Shown here: one piece after another, positions 32,698 through 45,246 of the stretch
Layout: every line of letters starts with the position of its first letter
How positions within the stretch are numbered: the stretch's first letter is position 1
Source of the DNA: Melampsora larici-populina 98AG31
Taxonomy: Eukaryota > Basidiomycota > Pucciniomycetes > Pucciniales > Melampsoraceae
Assembly: GCF_000204055.1 (NCBI RefSeq)
Contig: NW_006768778.1
Coordinates: 1,270,783-1,334,782, forward strand
Direction: 5' to 3'
DNA: 64,000 bases
Notes under the pieces: generated by a model
The model's input: only the letters and a program-made list of their open reading frames with translations
What the model was told of the DNA's origin: nothing
Databases searched by the model: none
Made by a program: the position numbers and the translations under genes

Positions 32698-33595
32698 ATG
32701 GATAACCCAGTTGAAGAGGCGAGGAAAAGTTTCTACAAATTTCGCGTCTATTTAATGACTGCTCACAATTTGTTTCCCTTTATTTAGATCCGAGACGTTG
32801 TAAGATCTATCACTGAGCCATATGAGGCAAGTGTGATCGCATCAAATGTTAGGAAGTAAGCTATGTTTTCGTAATTAATCATCATAGTTCAAGAACTAAT
32901 CTTTTTTCCACTCTTTTGCATAGGTATTTTACTACTGATGCTACCATCGAACATCCAGTACTCAATCAACCCGCTTCTGTCAATGGTAGAGATGACTTGG
33001 AAGGAATTTATAAAATGCTGTTAGTTATAACTATCATTATATGTTTTCGTAAATCATCATAGCCGACTCTAACTTTCATGAACCTTTTTCCTTAGGCGTG
33101 TGATGACTGTGAACAATAAAATTGATTTCCATGCTGTGATGTTCAATGAAGATATGACACAAGGTGCCATCGGTTAGTTTTTTATCTCCATTCAAATATT
33201 TGTGATCAAAATTGAAAGCCTGAACATCTTCCTTGTTTTCACAGATCTCACCGAATGGATCAACTTTAGATGGAACCCTTTCTTATCTTCAACAAAACTT
33301 CCAGCCCGACTTTTAGTACGCATAGATTTAAAGAAATGCGAAGATGGGAAATATCGGATTTGGAGGTATGTAACTTTTTTTGTTGATCAATAGTTCATCC
33401 AGCAAAAAAACTCACACTTTCTTCCTTCTTTGCAATAGACAACAAGACAACTTCCCAAGTGATTTAACTCAATCTGGTCAAGCTCTTTTAATACCAGGTC
33501 TTTCTACCCTCAATACTATAGTGAAAACTACAGTGGCCATCATGACTGCAAAGATTGGCAGAGTATTGTTAAGTCGAGGTTGGCTTGGGCCTTGA
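32698..33595 (+). CDS. SigF-like NTF2-fold protein
   Basis: Six exons: 32698-32709 (12 nt, ATG to CCA), 32788-32855, 32924-33019, 33096-33172, 33245-33365 and 33439-33595. They total 531 nt (176 aa) with consistent phases. The order of motifs is MDNPIRDVV, RKYFTTDATIEHPV, GRDDLEGIYKMLRVM, AVMFNEDM, LTEWINFRWNPF and a QQDNF strand. The C-terminal segment includes TTVAIMTAKIGRVLLSRG. This matches the fungal SigF-like NTF2-like family, in which an alpha+beta cone fold is followed by a hydrophobic tail. Molecular role is unknown. The tiny first exon uses donor GTTGAA and should be checked by RNA. Confidence 0.8.
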
Positions 33596-34500
33596 TGGCT
33601 TTGAAGCGGTGGATAATTTCTACACTTTCCATCTGTGATAGACCGATTTCTTTCATCTTGAATGTAATTTGATATAACATGCTTGATATAATGTCAACAG
33701 CACTCGTGCTAGCTATCAGTGGTTGACGTCCCACAAAACACATTCAAATGCCTTGCCACACGATCATGATAATTCTGAAACAATTGAGACACAAGCGGTG
33801 AGATTGAAACACAAGTTGTTCATCATGAAATCAAGTGCTTTTGAAAAAGCTCCCTTTACTAGTTTTCTTGGATTTTTTTATACTAAAATCAGACAAATAT
33901 ATATGCACTGACGCAGTCAAAGATATGGAAATTGCTATAAATAAACACAACGTGTGTCAATGTCTGACTGGCATAGAATCAGGCGATGTTAAAATCAAGA
34001 TTTGATTCTTCCCTTTTGCGTTTGTATCCTCTTGATTTCATACCATGGAAACAGTCAAGCACGTATAGCTTCTTGAAGTTTGATTTAATTCAAATCTGTC
34101 CATACAATCAGGAGCCATTGACGCTTCAATGTTTCATTTGCGGGAAGACTGTTACATAACATTTTCTCCTCTTTCCTAGATACTATGGGGGTTCAAGCTG
34201 AAAAACGCCTTAAGTACATCTGTACCTACATCAAAAGGCTACTTGATTTTTGAATTTTTGAAAATGTTATCAGAAAGCCTCAACTGAGAAGCACACTCCC
34301 AGGGATTTGTTTTTCAAAAAATAAATCGACGGGCTGGGGGGCCAAACTTAAAGTATGCAAAATGTTGGGCAATTTCTGGTCAACTTGAATTCCGCTATTA
34401 TGAACTCGAGACACCTATGAATAGAATTAGTACATACCACTTGTCTCAAGTCCTGTTTACCTTGAGTGATGATCAGATTCAAGATTTTACCCCTTTTTTT
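33596..34500. other. No gene supported
   Basis: Flank between the NTF2-like gene and the VPS25 pseudogene. No convincing coding sequence. Confidence 0.5.
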
Positions 34501-34529
34501 GTATTATTTATGTTGGACCATTGAAATAA

Positions 34530-35260
34530 TTGATGATGTTGTTCTTTTGAGGCTTTTTCAGTAATCCACTCAATCCATAAATTTTATCCACATCAATTCA
34601 AATCATGATAAGATTTAATTTTATCATATTGTAAGTTTCATAAATTATCTAAGAATGAATTGAATTTGAGTACTTAAAGTTTATATTTATTTAATAATGC
34701 TTCAATCTCATGTCAATTGGTTTATTGTTTCAGAAAACTCGATTGAATGGTAAGATTTTGATGTTGATTCTTTAGGGGTTGGGGTTCTGGAAACATTGGT
34801 ATTGGATTGAGGAATTAAGCAGGTTATCAATAGAGATGATACATTCAATTGCAGATTTAATGGTTAAATCAGGTATGTAAATGTCTCAAAAAATATTGAT
34901 TGCCTTTGATCATTTTCTTGAACTTAGGTAAAGCTGATGATGATCCACTAAGACTTTTGACACCAACTCTCATCAACTCCAACCTCATCAGATCATCTGA
35001 TATTTTTTTGATCCTATGACTTGTTGGTCAAATTTGATGTATGATTATATAGTTTCAGATAAACGTACAAATTCAATAATGAATTTATATGAGTTATCAG
35101 GAGTTTAGATTGATTTGTTTTAAGGGAGGGTTTGGGTTTATTAGTTAAACAATACTGAACCAGGTGAAGCTAAAATCTCAGGGTTACAATAGATAGGATT
35201 GGTCACCAGTGGGATTGGTGGTGAATGTGATGGTGTTTAGTTTCTTAACATTTCTGTTTC
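34530..35260 (+). pseudogene. Broken copy of VPS25
   Basis: The sequence aligns with VPS25 from the end of intron 1 through exon 4 and the 3' flank. Shared words include AAGATTTAATTTTATCATAT, TTTAATAATGCTTCAATCTC and CAATTGCAGAT. Introns are retained, so this is a DNA duplicate and not a retrocopy. Stops, small indels and a missing first exon (the FPPFF region) make it non-coding. Confidence 0.85.
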
Positions 35261-35269
35261 TGTTTTTGG

Positions 35270-35710
35270 CTTTCTCTTGATTCAAGATGAAGATTTGTAA
35301 ATTATTACCTTGTAAATATAATCTTCAAAAACTGTGAATTTCACACTTGATTTTGTATAATCAGAAGAAAGTGTAAAACTCCACATGAAAACCTATTAGT
35401 TTAGATCTTGGTCTCAAGTATCACATGATATATTTTCAAGATTTTTTGACATTGAGGCCTTCTTGAAGCATCTATTTTTGTAATTTTATTTGAATGAGGA
35501 TGCGGGTACACAAACTTTGACCTGTTTGATCCTAAGCTTATTGTAGGACACTTGTTGATTTTCCCTTTATCCGCCTGCGCAAAGGTAGCGCGAGCTTCAG
35601 CCAAAGATTGCCCTATATAGTGGGCTAGAATAAATCCGCGGGCGCGATAGTACTGCGGGCAATGCCTGCCTTCAGAAATTGTAATCACTTTTCTCATTGA
35701 ATGCTTTTGC
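35270..35710 (+). repeat. Segmental-duplication block D, copy 2
   Basis: Continues the duplication that includes the VPS25 pseudogene. Matches 31640-32040 (for example AAATTATTACCTTGTAAATA) and 38190-38750 (TTGCCTTCAGA, TGAATGCTT). Confidence 0.7.
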
Positions 35711-35722
35711 AAGAAGGATTGC

Positions 35723-35848
35723 TTATCTGTTCATTTGGAGTGGTCCCTGATTCTGCGTAGATTTCGCATTTTGCAAATAAAGATCTGTGCTCCTTGTAAC
35801 ACTGCGGTGTTTTAGACTCATTTCTCACCGCAAATATTCCTTGAGTCA
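35723..35848 (+). repeat. Promoter-proximal repeat P, orphan copy
   Basis: About 120 bp with CCCTGATTCTGCGTAGA, CTTGTAACACTGCGGTGTTT and CATTTCTCACCGCA. The same block lies directly upstream of two secreted-protein genes (36040-36160 and 38755-38878). No gene follows this copy before the next one. Confidence 0.8.
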
Positions 35849-36039
35849 GATATCTCGATTGACTAGATACGAATTCTACACAGATTCGAGGAACTCGTCA
35901 AATGAGGAGGTACGTACATAATCATTCTTAAAAAAGCATTTGATAAGCAAAGTAAATACAATCTCCAAACGCAAACTGTTCGCACTGTAATAGTACCAAA
36001 GCTTGCGCTCGCAGATCCATTCGGTTGTCAGAATGATTG

Positions 36040-36160
36040 CTTATCTCTTTATCTGGAGTGGTCCCTGATTCTGCGTAGAATTCGTATCTAGTAAATCAAG
36101 ACAGTGACTTGTAACGTCACGGTGTTTTAGACCATTTCTCACCGCAGAGCTTCCTTGGAC
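36040..36160 (+). repeat. Promoter-proximal repeat P upstream of secreted gene A
   Basis: About 120 bp copy of repeat P, ending just before the TATA box of the gene at 36287. Confidence 0.8.
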
Positions 36161-36162
36161 AT

Positions 36163-36170
36163 TATAAATA
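36163..36170 (+). promoter_or_regulatory. TATA box of secreted gene A
   Basis: TATAAATA, about 117 bp upstream of the ATG at 36287. The matching site of gene B (about 38884) reads CATAAATA. Confidence 0.6.
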
Positions 36171-37326
36171 GCTTCACATATGTCTCTCGGTCTAGGATTC
36201 CGCTCTGTTCATTGTTAAGGCTCATTGAAGTGAATTTAAAGCTTCCTACCAATTCTTAGACTAGCATTCAAAATTGAAACTCAACAATGAAACAATCAAT
36301 CAAGACAATGGTGCTGAATTGTGCTTATCTGATTCTTATGCTGCAATGCTGGTATTTTGTTACCCCCACCTCAGCCATGGTCCCTGATCTAGGAGAAGCG
36401 TGGTATTTGAAAGATGTAGGTGAGTAACATACATTGCATACCTACCAGCTCAAACTAGTAAGAAGTATTTCTGGAGTTGATGAGACTATATGATTCCTCG
36501 CGTACAACATTATCTCCATACAAAAAGATTATCATAAAAACTGGCATATCTCACCTAGTTCATCTGCACAAGGCTCAAAGGACCACCTCACAAGATACTT
36601 GGATAGAAACCTAGAGGACAGGCAGAATTCTCCACCCTTCTTCCTTTTTCCCCCTCACACTGATTTTCCTCCTGGTATGCCATAGTTTCAAATGATAAAC
36701 CTACACAACAGGCAAAAACTGATAAAACCTGAACACAGACACACCCACAGAAGGATTTGATGCGCTTGGGCTAATGAACCAGATGTTAAAATCAGAAGTG
36801 GAAACTTGGCCTGAATACATCCAGGAGATATTAAAGACCCAGCCATCATTCAGAATCAAGAATTTTTGGGGATTTATTTCAGAACTTTCAGATTTTATGA
36901 CAACACCAATTCTTCAGAAGACTCTCTTTGAATTGGATGAAGAGGAGCAATTGATTGAAAACCGGGATCGGCGGGTATATAAACCAGTCAGAAAGATACT
37001 CTCACGTGTATTAGTCACATATGAAAATAAAATGCAGGAGCATATTGGCTTACTTGAATATGAAAAGCATGTTAAGCTCATTATACCAAGTGTTTATCTT
37101 CAGAATAGGTCTGATTGTGATTTATTTTACCCGATTCTTATAGTAAGCCTAAAGAGGTCATAGATATCTTCACAGGAGAAGAACAAGAGAAGCTGAGGCA
37201 ATACAGGATCCTCCTGGAGAAACAGTGGTCTGCAGATGATCAAGTACATCTGTATAAAGTGTGGGGTTCACGTGAGTCAACATACTTCCCATTTTCAATG
37301 ATATTGAAACTGAAATCCACAACATC
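36164..37326 (+). repeat. Near-identical duplicated block, copy 1
   Basis: About 1.16 kb that looks identical to 38884-40046 (constant offset 2720). It covers promoter, exons 1-3 and introns of secreted genes A and B. Sequence outside is clearly diverged. Confidence 0.85.
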
Positions 37327-38135
37327 TCAATGTAACATGTCTTACATTGTGTAAGACATGAGGACTTATATGGAGGTACAAGGTGTTGTCAAGGGAATTC
37401 TTGAGTCCCAGGCAATCCTGGTCAGATGGTTGCAAAAAGGCACATTCAATGCTCATAGCAGGATGCACGCAGTTTTTCAAAATTCATTGGATCCAAATTG
37501 TGAAGCTCTTACAAATGAATTAGTGGAATCTGTTCAGTCTTTGGACCAAATGTGGGTCTTGGATGAAAATCTCCTCTGGTAGTTGAGGATTCAAGGCTGA
37601 TTAAAATATCTTGTTTTGTGATTTCAGATCATTTGAAAAACTTTACCTCTGTCAACGACAAGATCATTATGGGATTTATGACTCTTTGTTTGATGAACCA
37701 GGTTTAGAAGAAAGAAAAGTTTTTGTCTTCTGGGTCAAATGTGAGTGATCAATATCTTTAGAATTTGAGATTCACAAATACCTGATCTTCCCCTCTGCTG
37801 CAAATATTCCACAAAAAGACATGCCATTCTTTCTTGAAATGAGATCAAGGGAAGATCTACAAACTTGGCAATGCATGATGACAATGTTGATTGAGAGTGA
37901 CACACAGAACGGTCACTTGGAATCCATCATGGAACAATTTTTGATTCAAGATCCATCTTCACAAAACCAGAAGAATTTGATCAAGAGGTTCTTAGAATTT
38001 GCTCGTGCAAAACCGGGGGATGGAAGTTTCAAAGAGCTTATAAAAGATGGGCTAAATGAGATGAAAAAAACTCCTGATATGCCTTGGGTCTGGCAGGAAA
38101 AGAAAAGATTGAAGGAGATGGAGCCTGAAGAATAG
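36287..38135 (+). CDS. Predicted secreted protein A (rust-type six-exon family)
   Basis: Exons 36287-36419, 36751-37070, 37157-37271, 37356-37551, 37628-37740 and 37819-38135 (1194 nt, 397 aa), all GT-AG and in phase. The N-terminus has a hydrophobic core (MVLNCAYLILMLQCWYF) ending TPTSA, a likely signal peptide. The rest is helical and rich in charged residues (NFWGFISELSDFM, FELDEEEQLIENRDRR, LESQAILVRWLQKGT, MPFFLEMRSREDLQTW). No catalytic domain is recognised. Two paralogs follow (39007-40794, 43445-45246) with the same exon pattern. Families of this kind in rusts are candidate secreted effectors, but that is inference. A degenerate repeat block with TATA box precedes it. Confidence 0.75.
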
Positions 38136-38189
38136 ATCCACTATGAGCTCGCAGGTTGTAGCTAAGAATCCTTACCTGACCGCATCAGT

Positions 38190-38750
38190 ATTCCACATAT
38201 TATAGGAAGATTTTAACCAATCTGAAGAAAGTGTATGACTCTACATGAAATCCTATCAGTTTGGAGTGTTGTTTCATTGCACAAATATTTTTGCAAAGTT
38301 TGTTGATATTGTGATGTTCTTGATACGTTGGTTTTGGGGATTCTATTTGACTGTGGATGAAATGAAACCAGAAACACAGGAGTCGATCTTAAAGTCGAGC
38401 TTAACACAAGTCCCCCAGAGACATCCTCTGGAGCATGCGGGAAGTGCACGGTGCAAGGGACTTGGTTTTACTATCGCATCGGAGTACATCTCAGAGACTC
38501 AGATAACCCATTCAACCTTCAGCTTATCAGTGGACACTCGGTACTCTTCACGTGGTCCGCTTGCACAGAGGTTGCGCGACCCACGTCACCAGTGACCTAC
38601 GTGCCCGAGCTCCAGCCCAAAATTGCGCCTGTGAGACAGAATGGATCCGTGAGCGCAAGCTTTGGTACTACTACTACTATTGCGCGAACAGTTTGCCTTC
38701 AGAGATTGTATTTACCTTGCTTATCGAATGCTTCTGTAAGAATAATTACT
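38190..38750 (+). repeat. Segmental-duplication block D, copy 3
   Basis: Lies between secreted genes A and B. Matches copies 1 and 2 (ACACTCGGTACT, GAGCTCCAGCCCAA, GCGCAAGCTTTGGTA). Confidence 0.7.
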
Positions 38751-38754
38751 AATT

Positions 38755-38878
38755 GTATCCTCATTTAAAGAGTTCCTTGATTCTGCGTAGAATTTGTATT
38801 TGATAAGTCAAGATATGCGACTTGTAACACTGCGGTGTTTTAGACTCATTTCTCACCGCAGAGCTTCCTAGAAGTTGA
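38755..38878 (+). repeat. Promoter-proximal repeat P upstream of secreted gene B
   Basis: Third copy of repeat P, directly upstream of the duplicated block of gene B. Confidence 0.8.
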
Positions 38879-38883
38879 ACACC

Positions 38884-40046
38884 ATAAATAGCTTCACATA
38901 TGTCTCTCGGTCTAGGATTCCGCTCTGTTCATTGTTAAGGCTCATTGAAGTGAATTTAAAGCTTCCTACCAATTCTTAGACTAGCATTCAAAATTGAAAC
39001 TCAACAATGAAACAATCAATCAAGACAATGGTGCTGAATTGTGCTTATCTGATTCTTATGCTGCAATGCTGGTATTTTGTTACCCCCACCTCAGCCATGG
39101 TCCCTGATCTAGGAGAAGCGTGGTATTTGAAAGATGTAGGTGAGTAACATACATTGCATACCTACCAGCTCAAACTAGTAAGAAGTATTTCTGGAGTTGA
39201 TGAGACTATATGATTCCTCGCGTACAACATTATCTCCATACAAAAAGATTATCATAAAAACTGGCATATCTCACCTAGTTCATCTGCACAAGGCTCAAAG
39301 GACCACCTCACAAGATACTTGGATAGAAACCTAGAGGACAGGCAGAATTCTCCACCCTTCTTCCTTTTTCCCCCTCACACTGATTTTCCTCCTGGTATGC
39401 CATAGTTTCAAATGATAAACCTACACAACAGGCAAAAACTGATAAAACCTGAACACAGACACACCCACAGAAGGATTTGATGCGCTTGGGCTAATGAACC
39501 AGATGTTAAAATCAGAAGTGGAAACTTGGCCTGAATACATCCAGGAGATATTAAAGACCCAGCCATCATTCAGAATCAAGAATTTTTGGGGATTTATTTC
39601 AGAACTTTCAGATTTTATGACAACACCAATTCTTCAGAAGACTCTCTTTGAATTGGATGAAGAGGAGCAATTGATTGAAAACCGGGATCGGCGGGTATAT
39701 AAACCAGTCAGAAAGATACTCTCACGTGTATTAGTCACATATGAAAATAAAATGCAGGAGCATATTGGCTTACTTGAATATGAAAAGCATGTTAAGCTCA
39801 TTATACCAAGTGTTTATCTTCAGAATAGGTCTGATTGTGATTTATTTTACCCGATTCTTATAGTAAGCCTAAAGAGGTCATAGATATCTTCACAGGAGAA
39901 GAACAAGAGAAGCTGAGGCAATACAGGATCCTCCTGGAGAAACAGTGGTCTGCAGATGATCAAGTACATCTGTATAAAGTGTGGGGTTCACGTGAGTCAA
40001 CATACTTCCCATTTTCAATGATATTGAAACTGAAATCCACAACATC
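38884..40046 (+). repeat. Near-identical duplicated block, copy 2
   Basis: Partner of 36164-37326. Confidence 0.85.
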
Positions 40047-40794
40047 TTAATGTAAGACATGAGGACTTATATGAATGTACAAGGTGATGTCAAGGGAATT
40101 CTTGAGTCCCAGGCAATTCAGGTCAGATGGTTGCAACAAGGCACATTCAATGCCTGGAATAAGATGAATGCAGTTTTTCAGAATTCATTGGATCCAAATT
40201 GCCAAGCCCTTACAAAAGGAATTGTAGAATCTGTTGAGTCATTGGATAAAGAGTGGGTCTTGGATGCAAACCTTCTCAAAGATTTCAGGCTTCAAGGCTT
40301 ATTTTGGTTTCTTGCTTTGTGTTTCCAGATCATTTGAACACCTTCACTATTGTCAAAAACAAGATTATTATGGGATTTTTGATCCTTCTTTCGATAAGAC
40401 ATTTTTGGAAGATAAAAAAGTTTTCATTTTCTGGGTCAAATGTGAGTGATTTCCTAGGCTTTGAAATTTATGAATTACTTACGTTCCTCTTTTGATCCCA
40501 CAAATATAACCAAAAGACATGCCATTTTTTCTTGAAATGAGATCAAAGGAAGATACACAATCATGGCAGTACCTTGTGACAATGTTAATTGACACAGAAA
40601 TGGAAGGTCACTTGGAATCTGTGATGAATAGTTTCCTCCAAGATTCATTGTCAAAGAACCATCCATCTTCAGGAGACCAGAAAACCTTGATAAGCTGTTT
40701 CCTACAATTTGCTCATAAAAATTCAGATGATGAAGATTTCAAAAATATCATAGAAGTTGGGATGGTTGAGCTGAGCCAGGATCCTGTTGCTTAA
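39007..40794 (+). CDS. Predicted secreted protein B (paralog of A)
   Basis: Exons 39007-39139, 39471-39790, 39877-39991, 40057-40252, 40329-40441 and 40517-40794 (1155 nt, 384 aa). Exons 1-3 look identical to gene A, so the signal peptide and first 189 residues are the same. Exons 4-6 have diverged (for example GTFNAWNKMNAVF against GTFNAHSRMHAVF) while keeping exon lengths 196 and 113. The last exon is shorter and ends QDPVA. Its TATA-like site is CATAAATA. Function unknown; likely the same role as A. Confidence 0.75.
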
Positions 40795-43444
40795 ATCAGG
40801 CATGTAAAGAAAGAAATGTGAAAAAGGAGGCCAAAGAATAGATTTACCTCTATATTCACTTCGTGATCTTACAGCTTACATCTTACAATCAATACATGGC
40901 AGTTTTAGTGCTGCACACAAATATGTAGGTCCTGTATCCTTCTTTGTGCTTTCTTCTATGCTGCAAACTTTCTTGTCTTTCATGCGTCTGGCTGTTGTCC
41001 TGCTTTTATTTAAGTTTATTCTTCTAAGGTTCTTTGAAGTTAGGCTGCATCACTTTTCTTGCAGAAGATTCACTAAGATTTGTACTCCATTTGAAGCTTC
41101 TGGGGTATTTGTGCAAAGCTTGTTAATTAAACATGTTGGTTGAGATTATGAGCTCACTGTATTCAAAATCGTTGGCACCCAAAACAGGCAGGTGGTGAAT
41201 TTGGTGAGTGAGCTGAGTGAGCTCAACTCACTCCCAATGGTAAATGATATTGGGATGACTGCCTTATTTTCAATTAAACAACACATGCATCCCTGTGGAG
41301 CAAGACTTCTTATTTCATGTGCTACACAAGAGTGGAAAAAAATGGGAAAATTCAACAAATCACACACTATCTTTTGTCTGCACAATACCCAGGAAAATTT
41401 CTGCCAAAAATCCATTCTATGAGTTTCTTACTTCTGGGTCAGAATTGCTTATTATGCATATATTAAACATAACTTACTTTGAAATATACATAGTTTAATA
41501 TATTTATTCCTAAATCTATTTACTCATACTTCTACCTTGTTCTGTAATCACAGCTGAGGTAGAAGTTTATTCCTGACATTGCAATATGTTATGAGAGGCT
41601 TGGAGAGATAGAGCAAAAGGTGATCATGCAAGTATGATGATATTGCAATGTGAGGCAAGAGTAGTAAGTCCTATAAGCATCACTCGGTATTGGGATCATA
41701 ACATTGATTTGGAGCATCAATGATTTGAGATGATGGAACAGACAATGACAGCCAAAAACCTTCATGAAGTCTGTTCATTTCAGAGTTGATGAATGGTCTG
41801 TTGGGATGAAACCATAAGAAATTTTCCATTTTCTCAATATCAAATGGAGTTGTAATTTTGAATAAAAAGTGATACTGTTTTCAAAAAAATGCTGCATCTT
41901 GATCTTCTTCTAGTGAAGGAGCATCAGGAAGTGGCTCTGCAGTCAAGCTTCATTCAATAGATGCTGAAAACAAAGGTGCTATGCTGTCCCATTGGTATCC
42001 CCAGAGATAACATTTGAAGGTGTATTCCTCAGGCATGATCACATCCTGGGTATGTTGCCCAATGTCCCTGTATGTTTTAAAATTGACTCAAATATCAGTA
42101 AATAATAAAAACCTAATACCCAGCTAAACAATACAAAAAAGAGAAAATGAAAAGAAAGATCAACACACAGATGTCAACACTTACAATCAGTGTTCTTTCA
42201 ATATGCTGGCAAATTGAAGGCAAAGTAGAATTTGTATCTTTTGTGTCCTCAATTTCAAAAATTCCTTTGTGTTTAAACACTAAAGTGTACAATGGAGCCG
42301 AACGAGGAATCTTTGACAAAGTCTGTGGCTCACAAGCTGATTTTGCGTGAAATTGAGCTTGAAAAACAGGCTGGGCATATGAACATGGTCAATAAACTTG
42401 ACAAGGCATACAAGCTCAACTAGGAATACTAACTCAAGATGAAGAAGATGAAACAAAATGATTAAAACTCCAATTAATGAAAGCACTACCAAAATGCTGT
42501 GTTTTAAGCGCACCCATATCTTTGATGACTGGAGTAATGCAAGAACTTTTTATGAATGAAATGAGACTTTGATAGAACTATTAACTTTGATTAAAACCTT
42601 TTGTTCCCTTGAATATTACCAATTTTATACTATAAAGGTAAGTAAGTGAAAAGGATTCAAAAAGGAAGAACAGATAGGGAAAAAGAAAATTCAGTAAGGA
42701 AGGATGGAAAATTGGCTGACGTCAGAACACACCACAAAATACATATTGAAACACTCTGGTATGACTTCTTTACATGTAGCTTTGTTTATGTACCTATCCT
42801 ATGATATTCCCATTGGTGAGTAACAAGCGACCTACATCAAAAAGTTAGTGATAATCAGTGTATCATGTGGACATACTATCCAATATGTATCTCTCTTGTG
42901 TTGTATAGTCTCAGTTTGTCTGTTTCTTTTGTTTCTCTTATGAGCCCATTACTGCTGAATTTTTTTGTCTTAATTGAAACTCTCTAGCTCTTGGGACCTC
43001 TCTTGTGATCCTAAGTTATCAGAAATCTAACCTCACTATGTTTGCTATTGCACTATTGATATTGTTGTATCAAGTAGCAGCTGTTGCCAGCACTTTGCCT
43101 GTGGTAGTATGCAGCTGAAGCTTCCTGTCAAGTCATTATCCCTTTCTTGTAACAGTCAGGATTTGATTTGTGACACATTGAAATTGAATAGAACACTGAC
43201 AGGAAATGGAGCAAATTTCACAATGTGGAACTTGTGAAAAATCATGTATATGATGTAATAATAGCTCTGTGATTGAGATTTTACATAACAGAGATAAATA
43301 CAAGGGACCTCGAGATTGCCTGTTGAGCATTTGTTAATGATTCCTATAAGTTCCATTATCTTTGGAAACATAGTACAGCTTCCTTGGCTTGAATCCAAAA
43401 GAAATAACCCACTCAAAGAACTTATCCATCAAAGAAGGAACAAA
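40795..43444. other. No gene supported
   Basis: Long AT-rich stretch between secreted genes B and C. Short frames only. Around 41200 a GAGTGAGCT / AGCTCAACTCACTC imperfect palindrome is seen. Confidence 0.5.
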
Positions 43445-45246
43445 ATGAGAATAGTCCATTGCTACATTCTGATACTGTTGCTTGCTCAATCAACCTTTTG
43501 TTCTTGGCTCAAATCAGACTCTGTCTGTACAACCAGGATTTCATCTAGCAATTGGGAGGTTTTCACCCCACAGAGAAGCACTTCACCTCAACTAAAAGAA
43601 TCACAACATGAAGCTATCATTGCATTTTGGAGACAAGGTAAGTCATTCTTGAGGGTGCTAATAGTTGGATCACACACAAAACCAATCTGATATAGAACAC
43701 ATATGTTTGGCAGGTAATGGAGAGATAACCGAAGATTTGAATTGTCTTCTGCATAGAAATCATTTCTTAATAACCCTGACAAATGACCTCATTTTATCAA
43801 AAAAAGAAAGCTGGGCCAAACAACTGACCACAATCCTCAATATAATTGAAACAGTGCTCTTTCACTACCATACAAGACGTGGGGACAAAAGTGCAGGCTG
43901 CAAGCTTATTCATCAAATTCTTACGCTGAAGGAGATACCTTTTGATGTATTACAAGTGCTGCATCCCTGGTTACTGAGGATGTATGATTTAGCCACTCAT
44001 AGCTGGCAATTTGACTCAGATCAAACAAGGCATGGTATCTTGGCAGCCATTAAAATTTCTGGTGGCAAATACATAGAGCACATCAGGAATCTTGGTGATG
44101 GAGAGTGAGGCACTTTTTTAAATAATCAGTAATCATATTGCTAACTATTTCATGTCACAAATGGTTTAACTTTCAGACCCCTGATGAATTTTGTGAACAT
44201 GCAAAGAAACCTGGAAAGATATGGAATGGTTTTGTCTGGTGATTGGTCTTCACAAAACCAAAGAGAACTTTATGAATTCTGGATTTCTGGTGAGCCAAAC
44301 ATCAAATCTTTTCATGGGACACTTTTTGATTGTTGCATGAAAATTAGAATACCCCAATGAAGACAGGATGGGACTTTATTATAAGGTAAAACACAAGCCA
44401 CACCTACAACTTGTTTTGGAGACACAGGTTGTGCAGACACGATTGATTGAGCATGTCAAGCACATTGATAAATATGCTCATCTAGTGGGACGCCTAGTAT
44501 TGGCCCAGTTTAGGTCTGAGTTATTGAAACAGTCCAATACTGTTGCCAATTACATCAAGTCTCTAGATAAAGATGAGAAAGTTTTGTTTTATTGATTCAA
44601 GATAATGAGTCTTCATCAAGCTAATACATATGCAATCTACAGGGACATTTCTGAATTTATCAAAACACAAGAGCACATTCATCCCTATGGATTGGAAATT
44701 CAACACAGAACAGAGATAAATCAAATGAAGGTTATACAATTCTGGTCAACTTGTGAGTCCAATTTAATTAACTTGGAAAACTATGGAACTTGAAGCTTAA
44801 TGACTGTTTTTTTGGTCATAGATGTGGATATATTCCTACTTATGCACAATATTGAGGACACCAAAGCTCTGCAGACAGTCATAGAAGATTTTGTAGTAGA
44901 GGACTTTGATGAGGTTTGCATCATTATGAGAAATTTCATCAATACAGTTCCTACCTGTACTGCAGCTAGTCCTGCCCTGGCTCAATTCCTCAAGTTTTAT
45001 TCAGAGGCCACGCAATATAGTGTGAATATGGAAGTTGCTCAGGAGGCTCTAGATCTGTTTGTGAAAGAATCAGCTGTTCAGAAAGCTCAAGCTCATTTGG
45101 TGAACAATGAAGTTGCTGCAGATGCGGAAGATCATTCTGTGAGCAATGAAGTTGCTGAGGTCAGTGGAAGAATGAAGTTCCTGAGGAAGCTCAAGATCAG
45201 TGCACAAACAAGGAAGTTGCTGAAGAAGCTCACAATCAGTGCGTGA
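43445..45246 (+). CDS. Predicted secreted protein C, diverged paralog with a frameshifted C-terminal repeat
   Basis: Exons 43445-43637, 43714-44104, 44177-44289, 44348-44585, 44643-44752 and 44822-45246 (1470 nt, 489 aa). The N-terminus MRIVHCYILILLLAQSTFCS is a signal peptide. Exon order and local motifs match genes A and B: LETQVVQTRLIEHV against LESQAILVRWLQKG, VIQFWST against VFVFWVK, VDIFLLM against MPFFLEM. Overall similarity is low. Exon 6 ends in 39-nt repeats (NEVA-type) of which one lacks 13 nt. The shift turns an acidic repeat into a basic tail (KFLRKLKISAQTRKLLKK). The exon 4 donor (GTTTTA) is weak and less certain. Confidence 0.68.

Noticed and set aside
36774..37163. A stand-alone 129-codon gene
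   Set aside because: It is exon 2 of secreted gene A running on into the following intron; splicing at 37071 gives a consistent six-exon gene.
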